From: Mesorhizobium sp. | GTDB taxonomy: Bacteria; Pseudomonadota; Alphaproteobacteria; Rhizobiales; Rhizobiaceae | DNA: 64,000 bases | Direction of reading: 5' to 3' | Assembly: GCA_004020315.1 (NCBI GenBank) | Contig: SAQG01000001.1 | Coordinates: forward strand, 1 to 64,000 | Translations under genes and position numbers: made by a program | Shown here: positions 8,235 through 17,518 of the stretch, in pieces | Layout: each line of letters opens with the position of its first letter | Numbering within the stretch: position 1 is the stretch's first letter | Notes under the pieces: generated by a model | Databases searched by the model: none | What the model saw: the letters and a program-made list of their open reading frames with translations, nothing else | What the model was told of the DNA's origin: nothing

Positions 8235-9371
8235 TTATGGCCCCAGCCGGTTAACACCGATGGCGGCGATCTGCTTTATCGTACTTGGCTTCAGATTGGT
8301 GAGCCGGTACGCATCGAACTGAGAGATTGCCTTCCTGTCGACCGCGGCGGTGAGCATGTTAGGCAGAAGATATCCGAACCTGGCAATCTGCGAGCTAATT
8401 CCACCGCCCCCGCTGTTTTCCTCACCTTCGTCTTCTTCTTCGATCATGGGGACTTCAGACGGCAGGGTCGCAGACCACGCAGCGTAAAAGCCTTTGCTCA
8501 AGCCCAAATCAGAGACGCGTAAGGCGCTCGCCTGCTTACTGGCGCCAAATCGTCTGGAAAGGAGATCAACGACGGCCCTAGCACCCCTTCCCGCGACGCT
8601 TTTATAGGCTTGGGAAAATTCCTCCGCAGGCATCATGACCGAGGCAGTCACCGAGTTGCAGAATCTTTCAACCTGGTTGTTGAGAATGGCGGGGTCTGAA
8701 ACTCCCGTTTTGCCAAGGAGCACATGCACCACTTCATGCATCAGTGTGAACAGCTTGGTAGCGGGCCGCTGCCCGGTTGTATTCACGAAGATGATGGGAA
8801 AGTCACCGGTAGGAGAGTAACAAAACCCACGGAACGGGTCCGCTACCCTATCGCAGAGCACGATGATGCCTTTCCGCTCTAGCGATACACGCGTCTCCCT
8901 GAACGTTAGGGTAGGATCCACCGATCCATCGACGCGCTGGACGGGGACATAGAGCGATTTCAATAGCTTTCGCGCGGTCGACTGCTGATGGATGGTCACG
9001 CTATTTGTATTGGCGAACCTGGCGCAGTCTTCGAACGCTCGGTCCGCCAGGTAGGCGGCGATAGAACGAGCACGCGCGATTCGCGTTAGTCCTGCCGATG
9101 TAAGAACCGCTGGCCTATTATTGGCGGCACGAAAATCAGGCATATTGGCGTCGATTTCTACGTCTTTGGCGAACAGGAACTGGACCGGTACAGCCAGAGC
9201 GGAGGCAAGTGAAAACGCCACTCGCTTGCTGACGTCGGTTGGGGTTGTTTCCATTTCAGTCAAGAAATCTGGTCGGATATTCGCCTCAATCGCGACCGCT
9301 TCAATTGACAATCGTCGCGCGCGGCGGATGCTTTCCACTGCCGAAGGTCGGGGGGTAAGTTTCAATGGCAT
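8235..9371 (-). CDS. XRE helix-turn-helix / ImmA-IrrE metallopeptidase antitoxin
   Basis: The protein (378 residues from the ATG at 9371) has an N-terminal XRE-like HTH (about residues 10-70) and a C-terminal ImmA/IrrE (COG2856) peptidase domain with HEVVH as the HExxH zinc site in the sequence LMHEVVHVLLG. Such fusions serve as antitoxins or as regulators that cleave repressors. The PIN-like gene starts 4 bp downstream, making a toxin-antitoxin operon. The ATG at 9371 overlaps the divergent ATG of the membrane protein at 9365, so the two promoters must lie inside each other's coding regions or one start is further downstream. Confidence 0.75.
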   Translation of the reverse strand: MPLKLTPRPSAVESIRRARRLSIEAVAIEANIRPDFLTEMETTPTDVSKRVAFSLASALAVPVQFLFAKDVEIDANMPDFRAANNRPAVLTSAGLTRIARARSIAAYLADRAFEDCARFANTNSVTIHQQSTARKLLKSLYVPVQRVDGSVDPTLTFRETRVSLERKGIIVLCDRVADPFRGFCYSPTGDFPIIFVNTTGQRPATKLFTLMHEVVHVLLGKTGVSDPAILNNQVERFCNSVTASVMMPAEEFSQAYKSVAGRGARAVVDLLSRRFGASKQASALRVSDLGLSKGFYAAWSATLPSEVPMIEEEDEGEENSGGGGISSQIARFGYLLPNMLTAAVDRKAISQFDAYRLTNLKPSTIKQIAAIGVNRLGP

Positions 9372-9865
9372 CTCAGTCGCTCGCAACAGAGTGTTTTCGT
9401 CTGAATGAGTTTTCCGGACTGCTTCAACTAGCGTTCGGATTGAATTTGGCGCTGTCGATTTTTAGAGAGCTGGCAATCGTTCCTCGAGGACCGCTTGCAC
9501 GCCAGATCGCGGCAATCGAAACGTTAATCGGAACAAGAAAGGTGAGAAACCCCTCATCAGCCGGCAGCCTTCGGGCACGTTTGGAATCGGCAAAGCGAGA
9601 GATCGTCATCAATGACGATAGTTTGGCCACTTGGGTAACATGCTGCGCGGCCGTCACATCCTTGTTCGGGCTAGCGGCCCTGTATTGGTCGTTCTACGCT
9701 GCCGTGGACCAGTCTTGCATGGGCGAGCAGCTCGCTCTCTTTACGACCATTGTGCATTTCGTTCCCCTCCCATTGGCTATTCTAATCCTCTACGCCAGAG
9801 CCCATTTTGTCTATAAAGACGTTTGGCAAAAGTGCAATTTGCTTAAGCAAGATGCACTCGCATAA
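9365..9865 (+). CDS. Small multi-pass membrane protein, function unknown
   Basis: A 166-residue product starting MASQSLATECFRL. Hydrophobic segments occur at about residues 18-36 (weak), 87-110 and 122-145, with a basic loop between the first and second (RARLESAKREI). No family is recognised. It is divergent from the XRE-ImmA gene and its start overlaps that gene's start. A role as a membrane effector or immunity protein in the defence cluster is possible but not shown. Confidence 0.5.
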   Translation: MASQSLATECFRLNEFSGLLQLAFGLNLALSIFRELAIVPRGPLARQIAAIETLIGTRKVRNPSSAGSLRARLESAKREIVINDDSLATWVTCCAAVTSLFGLAALYWSFYAAVDQSCMGEQLALFTTIVHFVPLPLAILILYARAHFVYKDVWQKCNLLKQDALA

Positions 9866-9879
9866 CAATTGGCTGCTCT

Positions 9880-10060
9880 AACACAGCGTCTCGCAAGGCG
9901 ATCGGCCAAGGAAGCTTGCGAACCGCCCGACATCGCGGACGTAGTTGCGCTGCGCCTCCTGGCTGAACCGGCGCATGGTCATGTCGTCAATCAACCATTG
10001 GCGCGGCGGGCTGATCGGTGCATCGAGAACAGGGTGGGGGTGGTCAGGCTTCTTGTTGAC
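9880..10060 (-). pseudogene. Phage-type integrase N-terminal remnant
   Basis: The minus strand encodes SPPRQWLIDDMTMRRFSQEA followed by QRNYVRDVGRFASFLGRSP, which is the SAM-like core-binding N-terminal domain of tyrosine recombinases of the type associated with IS91/ISCR-like and Tn554-like elements. Only this piece remains; no catalytic domain is present. Confidence 0.65.
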
Positions 10061-10314
10061 GAAGCCTGTGATGCTCTGCCCCGCCGAACGACGCTCAATG
10101 CGGGCGCGGCAACCGGATCGTGACCTCTACCTTACCACGCGCGTCCATCCCGCGCAGCGGGTTGTTCTCCGACCTATTGCGGTGATTGTCGCTGTTCGGC
10201 CACAGCTCCGGTTCTTCCACTTAGGTGATGATCACGTTTCGCAGGAGCTAGTGTCGTTACGACGCGCTTGAAGTTCCTTCACTAACGTTCCTCGCAATAA
10301 CGCTAAGCGCCTGA

Positions 10315-10563
10315 TCATATCCACGATCTTGATATAATCTTCGAGGACGTCGCCGGATCGAGACTGTCGGTTGCCCCAGCACCACTAAGGCCGCCCCTGG
10401 TGATACCGCCGCGGACAGGCCCCTGCGCGCGCGCAGCGCTGGCGAGGATCGAATTGGCGAACGTCGCTGAAACGCCGAGCGCCGTCGCACGGCCGAGAAA
10501 TTCACGTCGGCTCAGGCGGCCCGCAGCGACGTAACGGCTAAGATATTCGAGTTCTTGCGACAT
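10315..10563 (-). pseudogene. ABC transporter substrate-binding protein, truncated N-terminus with Tat signal
   Basis: The 82-residue frame starts MSQELEYLSRYVAAGRLSRR and contains SRREFLG, a twin-arginine export motif, then a hydrophobic core ending in SAARAQG. The following GAGATDSLDPAT is the start of the mature domain of peptide/opine-type family 5 solute-binding proteins. The rest of the roughly 500-residue protein is missing. It is a dead fragment of an oligopeptide-type uptake system. Confidence 0.7.
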
Positions 10564-10779
10564 GAAATGTTCCTCCTCCCATTCATTGTTTCGTGCTAAT
10601 GTCAGCGCTTTATCAAGCTCAGCGGAAGCGAGCGGCCAAAGAATCTCTATTTAAATGGTAGTGGTCAAATACCGATTGTCGTCCCACATCATCTCGTTTC
10701 AAGATCGTTCACACGCAGGGCGGATCTGGTTCCGAGATGCGCGACAATCGATACTGACGAAATGACGTGTGATCGAACT

Positions 10780-11160
10780 ACCTGATCGAAATTGTGGCCC
10801 GTGCTATCTGGCTACTTCCGCTCCAATCTGAGTCTGCGCGATGTCAGGGAAATGCTGCTCGATCGTGGGATTGTCGTTCCCCACGAGACCATCCTCCGAT
10901 GGTGCCGATGCACTGCCTGATTATGCCCGCCGCATACGCCGAAGGCGCAAACGAAAACGATGTCTGGCACCTCGATGAAGTCGTGGTGCGCATCAACGGT
11001 CAGAAATCCTGGGTGTGGAGAGCGGTTGATCAGGACGGATATGTGCTCGACGAGATCGTCCAACGCGCCGCAACGCTGCGAAGTCGGTAGCTTCGGCCGA
11101 GATAGAAGATACTTTCGTTGCACTGCGCCTGAGCTCAAACCACTCACCGTCAAATCGTAA
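10780..11160 (+). pseudogene. IS6-family transposase remnant
   Basis: Successive frames encode pieces of an IS6/IS26-type DDE transposase: SLRDVREMLLDRGIVVPHET-like sequence at about 10800-10900, then NDVWHLDEVVVRINGQKSW and VWRAVDQDGYVLDEIVQ at 10960-11070. At least two frameshifts and a stop interrupt it, and the C-terminal catalytic part is lost. Confidence 0.7.
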
Positions 11161-11174
11161 CGGCGCACGCGCTT

Positions 11175-11648
11175 GTCCACGATCTCCGAAGGCTGCTCTA
11201 CATTTTCAGCGATGGTTCATGGACGAAGGGGCTGCATGGCTCCGATCACGATCGGCCGAGCTTGAACGACTAAGCGGGCAGACAATCATCTAAGGTGATT
11301 GTGAGGGACCTTGGATTCCGCTGGGGTTCGTGCGGCAAGCATAGGACACTCTACTTTAACTGGCGACTTCTACAGCTGCCGGTACAGGTTATCGACTACG
11401 TGGTGCTACACGAACAGGTTCACCTGCTGCATCACAACCACTCCAAGCAATTCTGGAAAGCGATGGACAGCGTGCTTCCAGACTGGCTTGTTCGTAAGCA
11501 AGAATTGGAACGCGATTGGGTAGGTTTGCGCGTTTCGCTTTGGCGACTCCGTCGGAGGCCCCCGCTGGCGAAGGGATTGCCTCCACGAGTAAGGTGTCGC
11601 GGCGATGAGTTGCCGCAGGTCAAGCTCAGCGAAGCCGATCGACAGTAA
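11175..11648 (+). pseudogene. M48/YgjP-like metallopeptidase, 5'-truncated and frameshifted
   Basis: From 11295 the frame carries VRDLGFRWGSCGKHRTLYFN, VIDYVVLHEQVHLLHHNHS and FWKAMDSVLPDW, which is the DUF45/YgjP metallopeptidase core with HEQVH as the zinc site. Upstream, in another frame (about 11200-11280), an AWLRSRSAELERLSGQ piece belongs to the same family, so one frameshift lies near 11285. The N-terminus is absent. YgjP-like genes often sit beside type I restriction genes; here only a broken Mrr gene follows. Confidence 0.7.
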
Positions 11649-11731
11649 TGCCCCCGACAGTCGGGGATATTCCCACGTGTCAGCGCTCGCCGCCTCAACT
11701 GCATTCCGTGTATTCGAAGGCTGAAAGCACG

Positions 11732-12580
11732 ATGCCGATCCCTGACTACCAATCGCTCATGCTCCCGGTTCTTGAGGTCTCTTCGAAGGACGAAACCTCC
11801 GCCCACTAGCCGAGGCCGAGATTGCTGCACGGTTTGGTCTCACCGCTGAAGAGCGTGAGCAGCTGTTGCCGAGCGGCAAGCAGCACGTGCTACACAACCG
11901 TATCCACTGGGCGAATTCTACATGAGCAAAGCGGGACTGCTCGCCTCTCCCGCACGAGGGCGGTTCGTTGCCACCGAAGCAGGTCTGTCATTGCTCACCA
12001 GCGGCCCTGACCGCATCGACGTGAAGCTGCTATTGAAACACCCAGAGTTTAGGAAGTTTTACAAGGGCAACGGCTCCGATGATAGTGCAGGGGAGACGCC
12101 ATCCGACGTCGCGACGGAGGCGACGCCGGAAGAGCAGATCGAAAGTGCCTATCAGGCGGTACTAACCGCTTTGCGGGCAGACATTTTGGACAGGATAGGC
12201 CAAAACAGCCCGGCCTTCTTTGAGCGGCTCATTGTCGATCTACTTGTCGCCATGGGTTATGGCGGATCGCATAAGAACGCAGCCGCCCAGCTTGGGCGCT
12301 CGGGCGACGGCGGGGTTGATGGCGTAATCAACGAGGATCGGCTCGGTCTCGATCGGTGTATGTTCAAGCGAAGCGTTATGCTGTCGCAAACGCTATTGGG
12401 CGACCTGATGTTCAAGGATTCGTCGGCAGTCTGGTAGGGCTAGGAGCGACGAAGGGTGTTTTCGTGACCACCTCGACATTCAGCCCACATGCCCACGAAT
12501 TCGTGAAGCACCTGTCTCAACGCGTCATTCTGCTCGATGGGCGCCAACTTGCCGACTTGATGTTCGAGCATGGCGTCTGA
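11732..12580 (+). pseudogene. mrr: Mrr-type restriction endonuclease, multiply frameshifted
   Basis: The ATG at 11732 begins MPIPDYQSLMLPVLEVSSKD, the classic N-terminal Mrr winged-helix start. Frames break near 11790 and again near 11910. The central part reads FFERLIVDLLVAMGYGGSHK and AAQLGRSGDGGVDGVINEDR, the Mrr catalytic core (D and later QAKR), and after a break near 12360 it resumes as QAKRYAVANAIGRPDVQGFV with KGVFVTTSTFSPHAHEF. All pieces of a type IV methyl-DNA restriction enzyme are present but at least three indels prevent expression. Confidence 0.8.
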
Positions 12581-12594
12581 GTTCGTGTCCGTCG

Positions 12595-13330
12595 AGCCAT
12601 TGAGCTACCGGACGCGCCTTTTGCTGACGCACCGGCGCAATCTGAAGGCCGAAGTTCCTCGACCTGGAGAACGCCATCCGCCACTCGCTGAAGTCGTTCG
12701 GCATCCGCCTTAGGCAAGGTCGGACGTGGCGCCTTCGAACGCGCGGTACGCCAGGCGGTGGCGGACAATCCGTTGTCGGCCGAGCTGATGGACGCCATGC
12801 TGACGGCGCGCGCGGCGCTGTGGCGACAGTACTGCCGGCTGCATGATCTCGTCGTGAGGATCGTCGCGCACAGCGAGCCGTGCCGGCGCTTCATGGCTAT
12901 TCCCGACGTGGTCGGGTGACGGCGCTCTCCTTCATGACGGCGATCGACGATCCCACGCGCTTTCACCGCTCGCGCGACGTCGCCGCTTACTTCGGGCTGA
13001 CGTCGCGGCGCTGGCAGTCCGGTTCAACGATCGACATTCAGGGACGGATCTCCAAGGCCGGCGACGCGGACGTGCGGCGCGCGCTCTACGAGGCGGCGTC
13101 AGGACTGATGACGCGCTTCAAGGGCAGGGACAAGGTCAAGAGCTGGGGCCGGGACATCGCCAAACGCTCCTGCCACCGCAAGGCCTGCGTTGCGGTGGCG
13201 CGCAAGCTGGCGGTGATCATACACGCCATGTGGAGCGATGGACGTTTACGTCGGCGATGCGGCCGCGAGCGAGGCCGATGCCACGCGGCGCGCCCATGTC
13301 AAGGACCGCAAGCTGCTGGGAGCGCATCGA
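12595..13330 (+). pseudogene. IS110-family transposase pseudogene
   Basis: Homologous segments appear in changing frames: LRHSLKSFGIRLG-like and ADNPLSAELMDAMLTARAAL near 12650-12850, VTALSFMTAIDDPTRF and SRDVAAYFGLTSRRWQSG at 12915-13030, and DIQGRISKAGDADVRRALYE at 13035-13095. These define an IS110 transposase. Several frameshifts and a substitution in the PGVGPVTALSF motif (read as IPDVVG) show it is inactive. Confidence 0.8.
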
Positions 13331-13539
13331 TGAGCGGTGCGGCGGCAGATAAAACGCATGGCGCCGGCGCGCTGACGGACCCCATCTGAGCAAGGAGATC
13401 CGCTCCGGCGGATGAGCACCGATGCAAACCAGGAACGACTGAACCACGTTATCCTGCCTGCCGCCGCGCCGACAATGAGACAGCCGGACCGCGCTCGATT
13501 TCGATGCTCCGTCCGTCCGATGGAAGAGTGCGTCACGAC

Positions 13540-13800
13540 GGTTCGAGCGCTGCGTTCATCCCCGGCGTCGGTCCGGTGACGGCGCTTTCGTTCATGAACG
13601 GCGATGGACGATCCCACGCGGTTCCGCCGCTCGCGCGACGTCGCGGCCTACTTCGGGCTGAGGTCGCGACGCCGGCAGTCGGCGGCGTCTGATGATGCGC
13701 TTCAAGGGCAAGGACAAGGTCAAGAGTTGGGGCCAGGACTCGCCAAACGCTCCTGCACTGCAAGGCCGCCGGGCCAAGAGCCAGAACTGTCCAACAGGCT
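13540..13800 (+). pseudogene. Second IS110-family remnant with internal deletion
   Basis: A shorter copy of the preceding element: PGVGPVTALSFM at 13560-13595, SRDVAAYFGLRSRRRQS at 13630-13680, then a jump directly to MMRFKGKDKVKSWGQD at 13690-13740, so about 90 bp corresponding to the QGRISKAGDADVRR part is deleted. It is related to, but not identical with, the copy ending at 13330. Confidence 0.7.
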
Positions 13801-14181
13801 GATTGACGTGCACAAGACAGCATACGCGTCCTTCGGCGAAAGCCTCGCACGAAATACGTGGTGAGGCCCGACGCAACCGGCCGGTGCCAGTCGTCGGCTC
13901 TTGTGGGGTGAAGGCTCTGAAACGATAATTTTCCGTTCGCATCGACGGGAGAAGCGAGTGTGGACCACCAGCGGTCACCGCTGCCCCGCGCCAATGGTCG
14001 GTCTGCCGGGGCACCGAGTTATAATGGAGATAATCTTCTTTTGTATCTAGGTCGATGATGATATCCGTCATGCCTGCCAAAATGAGTCGGCGCTGGGCAC
14101 AGCGTGACGACCCTATTCTGGCGGGCCGAGGCGGCTGCCCCAGCACCTAGCAGCGAGAAAACACACGCAAGGAGAACTCCA
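13801..14181. other. Spacer before the lactone oxidase gene
   Basis: No gene is supported in 13801-14100. The last part (14100-14181) should hold the promoter of the oxidase gene; no clear sigma-70 or sigma-54 elements can be assigned by eye. It marks the change from IS scars to the catabolic region. Confidence 0.3.
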
Positions 14182-15459
14182 TTGCCTTCTTCAGAGACCA
14201 GAGCGCAGACACTCGGCCCTAGCATGATTTGGCGGAACTGGGTGAGCAATCAGGTTTGTCGGGTGAAGCATTTCGAAATGCCAAGTTCGGACGATGACGT
14301 CTGCAGAACGATCAAGACAGCAGCTTCAACCAATCTGCGCGTCCGCGTAGTGGGTACGGGGCACTCTTATACGCCGATTGTCCCCACGGACGGAGTTCTA
14401 ATCTCCGCGGAGCGTCTAACAGGGATCGAAAATATCGACCCAACCAACGGCAGCGTAACCCTCCGCGGCGGAACGCGGATTTGTGACGTTGGCCTTGAAC
14501 TGCGTTCTGCTGGTTGGGCATTGCCCAACCAGGGCGATATCGATCTGCAGACGATGAGCGGGGCCGTATCGACGGGTACGCATGGCAGCGGCGATAGTTT
14601 GCAATGCTTAGCGGGCCCGATAATTGGAATGCGGATAGCGATGGGCGATGGATCCATCGCCAATTTCGATGCTTCGCAAGACATCGATGTCCTCAACGCT
14701 GCGAAAGTTTGTCTCGGAATGCTTGGCGTGGTGCTTTCCGTCACGATGAAGCTTGTTCCTGCTTTTGATCTTCATGACAAAATATGGCGTGAGGATTTTG
14801 AAGAATGCATGAATCATTTGGATCAGCTATGTCAGGAAAACCGGAGCCTCCGCGTGTTCTGGTGCCCGACCGAACACTCGGCATCGTTATACAGCCTGCC
14901 CGACACGTCTGGCATTGGTCGTACGCGCAGTAAAGCTGATGTCTGCGAAATCAGAACGCTGAACGTCACAACTCAGCCGTCAGCAGCTGTCGAAGCACAG
15001 GCCGGCGAGAGAATAGGGCCCAGCTATCGGATATTTCCGGGTTCAATTCCGATGCCGAACCATAACGAATGCGAATACTCGGTGCCCTACGAGGACGGTC
15101 CGGCGGTATTGCGTGAAATACGCAAGCTGATCCAGATGAAGCATCCGTCGCAGATATTCCCGGTTGAGTATAGAACCGTGGCGGCTGACGATATTTGGTT
15201 GAGTCCATACTTTGAGCGGAAGACCGCAATGATATCGGTGTCCGGCGCAGCAGGAGAGGACTACTGGGATTTCATCCGCGATTGCGAGACAATCTTTTCC
15301 TGGGTAAAAGGTCGTCCGCACTGGGGCAAACTTCACAGCCTGGGCCGGTCCGAGATCGAAGCCTTGTACCCAAGATACGGGGATTTTATTTCTCAAAGGG
15401 CTCGCTTCGACCCGGACGGTCGCTTCCTGAACGACTACCTGCGCGAACGTTTCGGCTAA
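14182..15459 (+). CDS. FAD-linked sugar-1,4-lactone oxidase (ALO/gulonolactone oxidase family)
   Basis: Oxidises an aldono-1,4-lactone (arabinonolactone/gulonolactone type) or an alditol, using covalently or tightly bound FAD. The FAD PCMH domain spans about residues 25-200, with VVGTGHS (56-62), whose His is the usual covalent FAD attachment site, and TGTHGSG (131-137). The C-terminal ALO domain carries HWGK (380-383), a signature of the family. Start choice: TTG at 14182 has AAGGAG 7 nt upstream; the ATG at 14224 is a good alternative. Total 425 residues, family-typical. The 3' end overlaps the convergent RpiR gene by a few bases. The product probably acts on a sugar lactone in the pathway served by the downstream transporter. 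Confidence 0.85.
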   Translation: MPSSETRAQTLGPSMIWRNWVSNQVCRVKHFEMPSSDDDVCRTIKTAASTNLRVRVVGTGHSYTPIVPTDGVLISAERLTGIENIDPTNGSVTLRGGTRICDVGLELRSAGWALPNQGDIDLQTMSGAVSTGTHGSGDSLQCLAGPIIGMRIAMGDGSIANFDASQDIDVLNAAKVCLGMLGVVLSVTMKLVPAFDLHDKIWREDFEECMNHLDQLCQENRSLRVFWCPTEHSASLYSLPDTSGIGRTRSKADVCEIRTLNVTTQPSAAVEAQAGERIGPSYRIFPGSIPMPNHNECEYSVPYEDGPAVLREIRKLIQMKHPSQIFPVEYRTVAADDIWLSPYFERKTAMISVSGAAGEDYWDFIRDCETIFSWVKGRPHWGKLHSLGRSEIEALYPRYGDFISQRARFDPDGRFLNDYLRERFG

Positions 15460-16283
15460 AAGCTTTTATCTATGGTGGCTTCTGCGGTTCGCTGCATAGC
15501 CGCCTGGAACTTGCTGCCATCTTTAGCGATCATGTTGGCGAGGATGTCGATGATCAAATATTGTCCAGCGACCCTGGAGAATGCTCCTCGCGTGATGGGC
15601 GTGTCTGTTGAGGATGCTCCCAGTACAGCGTCCGCGTTGGCAGCGATCGGACTGCGTATATGACAGGTGATTGCGATGGTAAATGCGCCAGCCGCCTTGG
15701 CCGCCATAAGTGAGTTGATTGTATCCTTGCTCGAGCCAGATTCCGAAATTGCCAGTGCGACTTGCTTCGGCCCGAGATTCACTGCACTCATGACGGCGAG
15801 ATGTGGGTCGTCCAGCACGCGCGACACCAGTCCGAATCGAACAAACAAGTAATGCGCGTATCGGGCCACATTCGCAGAGCCGCCGAACCCGTACAGATCT
15901 ATGCTTTTTGCTCGTATGATCTGTTTTGCCGCCAATTCGAGAGCGGCGTGGTTCAACAGGTCCTTTGTCTGCTTGAGCGCGGTGATGGCCGTCGACAGCG
16001 TGTCGTCGATGACGTCACCAGACGGGCTGGCGTGTCTGATTGTCTGGTGAGTGGAGAGTTCGATCCCCAATGCCAGTTTGAAACGCTGGAAGCTCGAAAA
16101 CTTGATGTCTCTACAGAACCTCAAGACGCTCGCTTCGCTCGATCCGGATCCGTCAGCAACCTCCGTGATAGTTTGGTTCACGACCTTCGCGGGATCGTTA
16201 AGGACGTACTCACTGATGCGAAGGAGCGCCGGACTGAGGCTGGGCTGAGACGAACGCAAGCGCGCCAAGATCTTTTCCTGCAT
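15456..16283 (-). CDS. RpiR-family transcriptional regulator (HTH_6 + SIS)
   Basis: A 275-residue DNA-binding regulator that senses a phosphorylated sugar. The N-terminal HTH_6 domain covers about residues 1-77 (NQTITEVADGSGSSEASVLR and FCRDIKFSSFQRFKLAL), and the C-terminal SIS domain about 115-260 (IDLYGFGGSANVARYAHYLF, ALAISESGSSKDTINSL). It is convergent with the oxidase and divergent from the kinase-SIS operon at 16574, so it likely controls that operon through the 290-bp space between them. Intact. Confidence 0.9.
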   Translation of the reverse strand: MQEKILARLRSSQPSLSPALLRISEYVLNDPAKVVNQTITEVADGSGSSEASVLRFCRDIKFSSFQRFKLALGIELSTHQTIRHASPSGDVIDDTLSTAITALKQTKDLLNHAALELAAKQIIRAKSIDLYGFGGSANVARYAHYLFVRFGLVSRVLDDPHLAVMSAVNLGPKQVALAISESGSSKDTINSLMAAKAAGAFTIAITCHIRSPIAANADAVLGASSTDTPITRGAFSRVAGQYLIIDILANMIAKDGSKFQAAMQRTAEATIDKSF

Positions 16284-16573
16284 TTACGATTCCCTTGATG
16301 TCGCCGAGCTCCAGCTCCCTAGGCTTGATTGACACGGGCAGTGAAAGCAATAGGAATTTTTCAGCAGATTGCCAAGCCGTGAACATTGTTTTCGTTAGAG
16401 CCCCCAGCCGCCTGCCAGCCTTTTTGCACGGCATTTGACCATCATCGCCGCGCGGGGAGAGAGTCGCGCATGATGAAAAAAACCATCTTCCGCAGACGAA
16501 AAAAAAGTGGTATTCCTTCAGCGAGAGACTGGGACCGCGGCCGCTGGGCGCGAATGCGAACAGAGATGACGAG
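16284..16573. promoter_or_regulatory. Divergent regulatory region between RpiR and kinase genes
   Basis: A 290-bp gap between divergent genes that must carry both promoters. The sequence is A-rich around 16470-16510 (long A runs near AAAAAAACCATC and GAAAAAAAAGTGG). No operator repeat can be assigned with confidence. RpiR binding to inverted repeats here is expected from the family, not seen. Confidence 0.35.
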
Positions 16574-17518
16574 ATGGGTTCTATATCGATTGGTGTCGAC
16601 ATCGGAGGCACCAAAACGCATTTGAGAAGCTGCCTGGAACAGGGCATGGGCCGCGACTTGGTGGTGAGGACCAGTGAATGGCGTTGTGGAGCCTATGACC
16701 ACGATATTCCTGGACTAATCGCGCTAATCAGCGGATTTGCGGATGGCGCCACTCCCAACGGCATCGCGATTGGCTCTCATGGATGTGATGATGAGGCCGA
16801 GTGTGCCATCCTGCAAAAACCACTTTCTAATCATTTTGCCTGCCCGTTGAGGGTCGTCAACGATGCAGAGCTATTTCCCCTAGCCATGGGGCTTTCCAGC
16901 GGAATTGGTGTCGTCGCGGGAACTGGCTCAATCGCTGTTGCTCGGGACCAGAAAGGCAGGATGCATGTCGCAGGCGGTTGGGGCTGGGCAATCGGAGACG
17001 AAGGGAGCGCTCCCGGTTTAGTACGTGAGGCTGGTCGAGCAGTGCGACGGCACATTGACCTCGGAGGGGCAAGGTCAGAGCCGCTTGTCGAAGCGCTTTG
17101 TGAGGCATTTGGACTGAATAGCCCCACGAACATCGGCACCGCTATCGCGAAGGAAGGCGGTGCCTCGGCTCTGGGGCGACACGCACCCGTTATCTTCTAC
17201 GCAGCCAATGAAGGCTCGTCGTTGGCTAAGCGCGTTATTGACGAGGGCGCAGCGGCCCTGACCCAATTAGTTCACCACCTGAAGTTGGCGGGCGTGTCCG
17301 ACAAAGACGTGGTGGTAGGCGGAGGGGTCATCCTCGCCCAGCCACTTTTAGCCAATGCGTTCTCCCATCAAATTTCCGATCGTTTCGGGGCGACAGTGGC
17401 GGTCACCTTCCTCGACAAGCCGCCGGTCTTAGGCGCCTGCGTCTTGGCGCGGCAACTTTGCAGTGCCGGGGATGGCCCAGAGACCTCAATTGTCTCTCAA
17501 CATATGGATATCCAATGA
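16574..17518 (+). CDS. BadF/BadG/BcrA-type sugar kinase (N-acetylglucosamine-kinase-like)
   Basis: A 314-residue ASKHA-fold kinase. VDIGGTKTH (about 8-16) is the phosphate-1 loop, VNDAE the catalytic acidic motif, GTGSIAV the phosphate-2 loop, and GGWGWAIGDEGS the sugar-binding stretch conserved in GlcNAc kinases. It should phosphorylate an amino sugar or related hexose in the cytoplasm. The stop overlaps the ATG of the next gene (ATGA at 17515-17518), so kinase and SIS protein are translationally coupled; phosphorylation followed by isomerisation or deamination is the natural reading. The product of the reaction would be the ligand of the adjacent RpiR. Confidence 0.85.
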   Translation: MGSISIGVDIGGTKTHLRSCLEQGMGRDLVVRTSEWRCGAYDHDIPGLIALISGFADGATPNGIAIGSHGCDDEAECAILQKPLSNHFACPLRVVNDAELFPLAMGLSSGIGVVAGTGSIAVARDQKGRMHVAGGWGWAIGDEGSAPGLVREAGRAVRRHIDLGGARSEPLVEALCEAFGLNSPTNIGTAIAKEGGASALGRHAPVIFYAANEGSSLAKRVIDEGAAALTQLVHHLKLAGVSDKDVVVGGGVILAQPLLANAFSHQISDRFGATVAVTFLDKPPVLGACVLARQLCSAGDGPETSIVSQHMDIQ

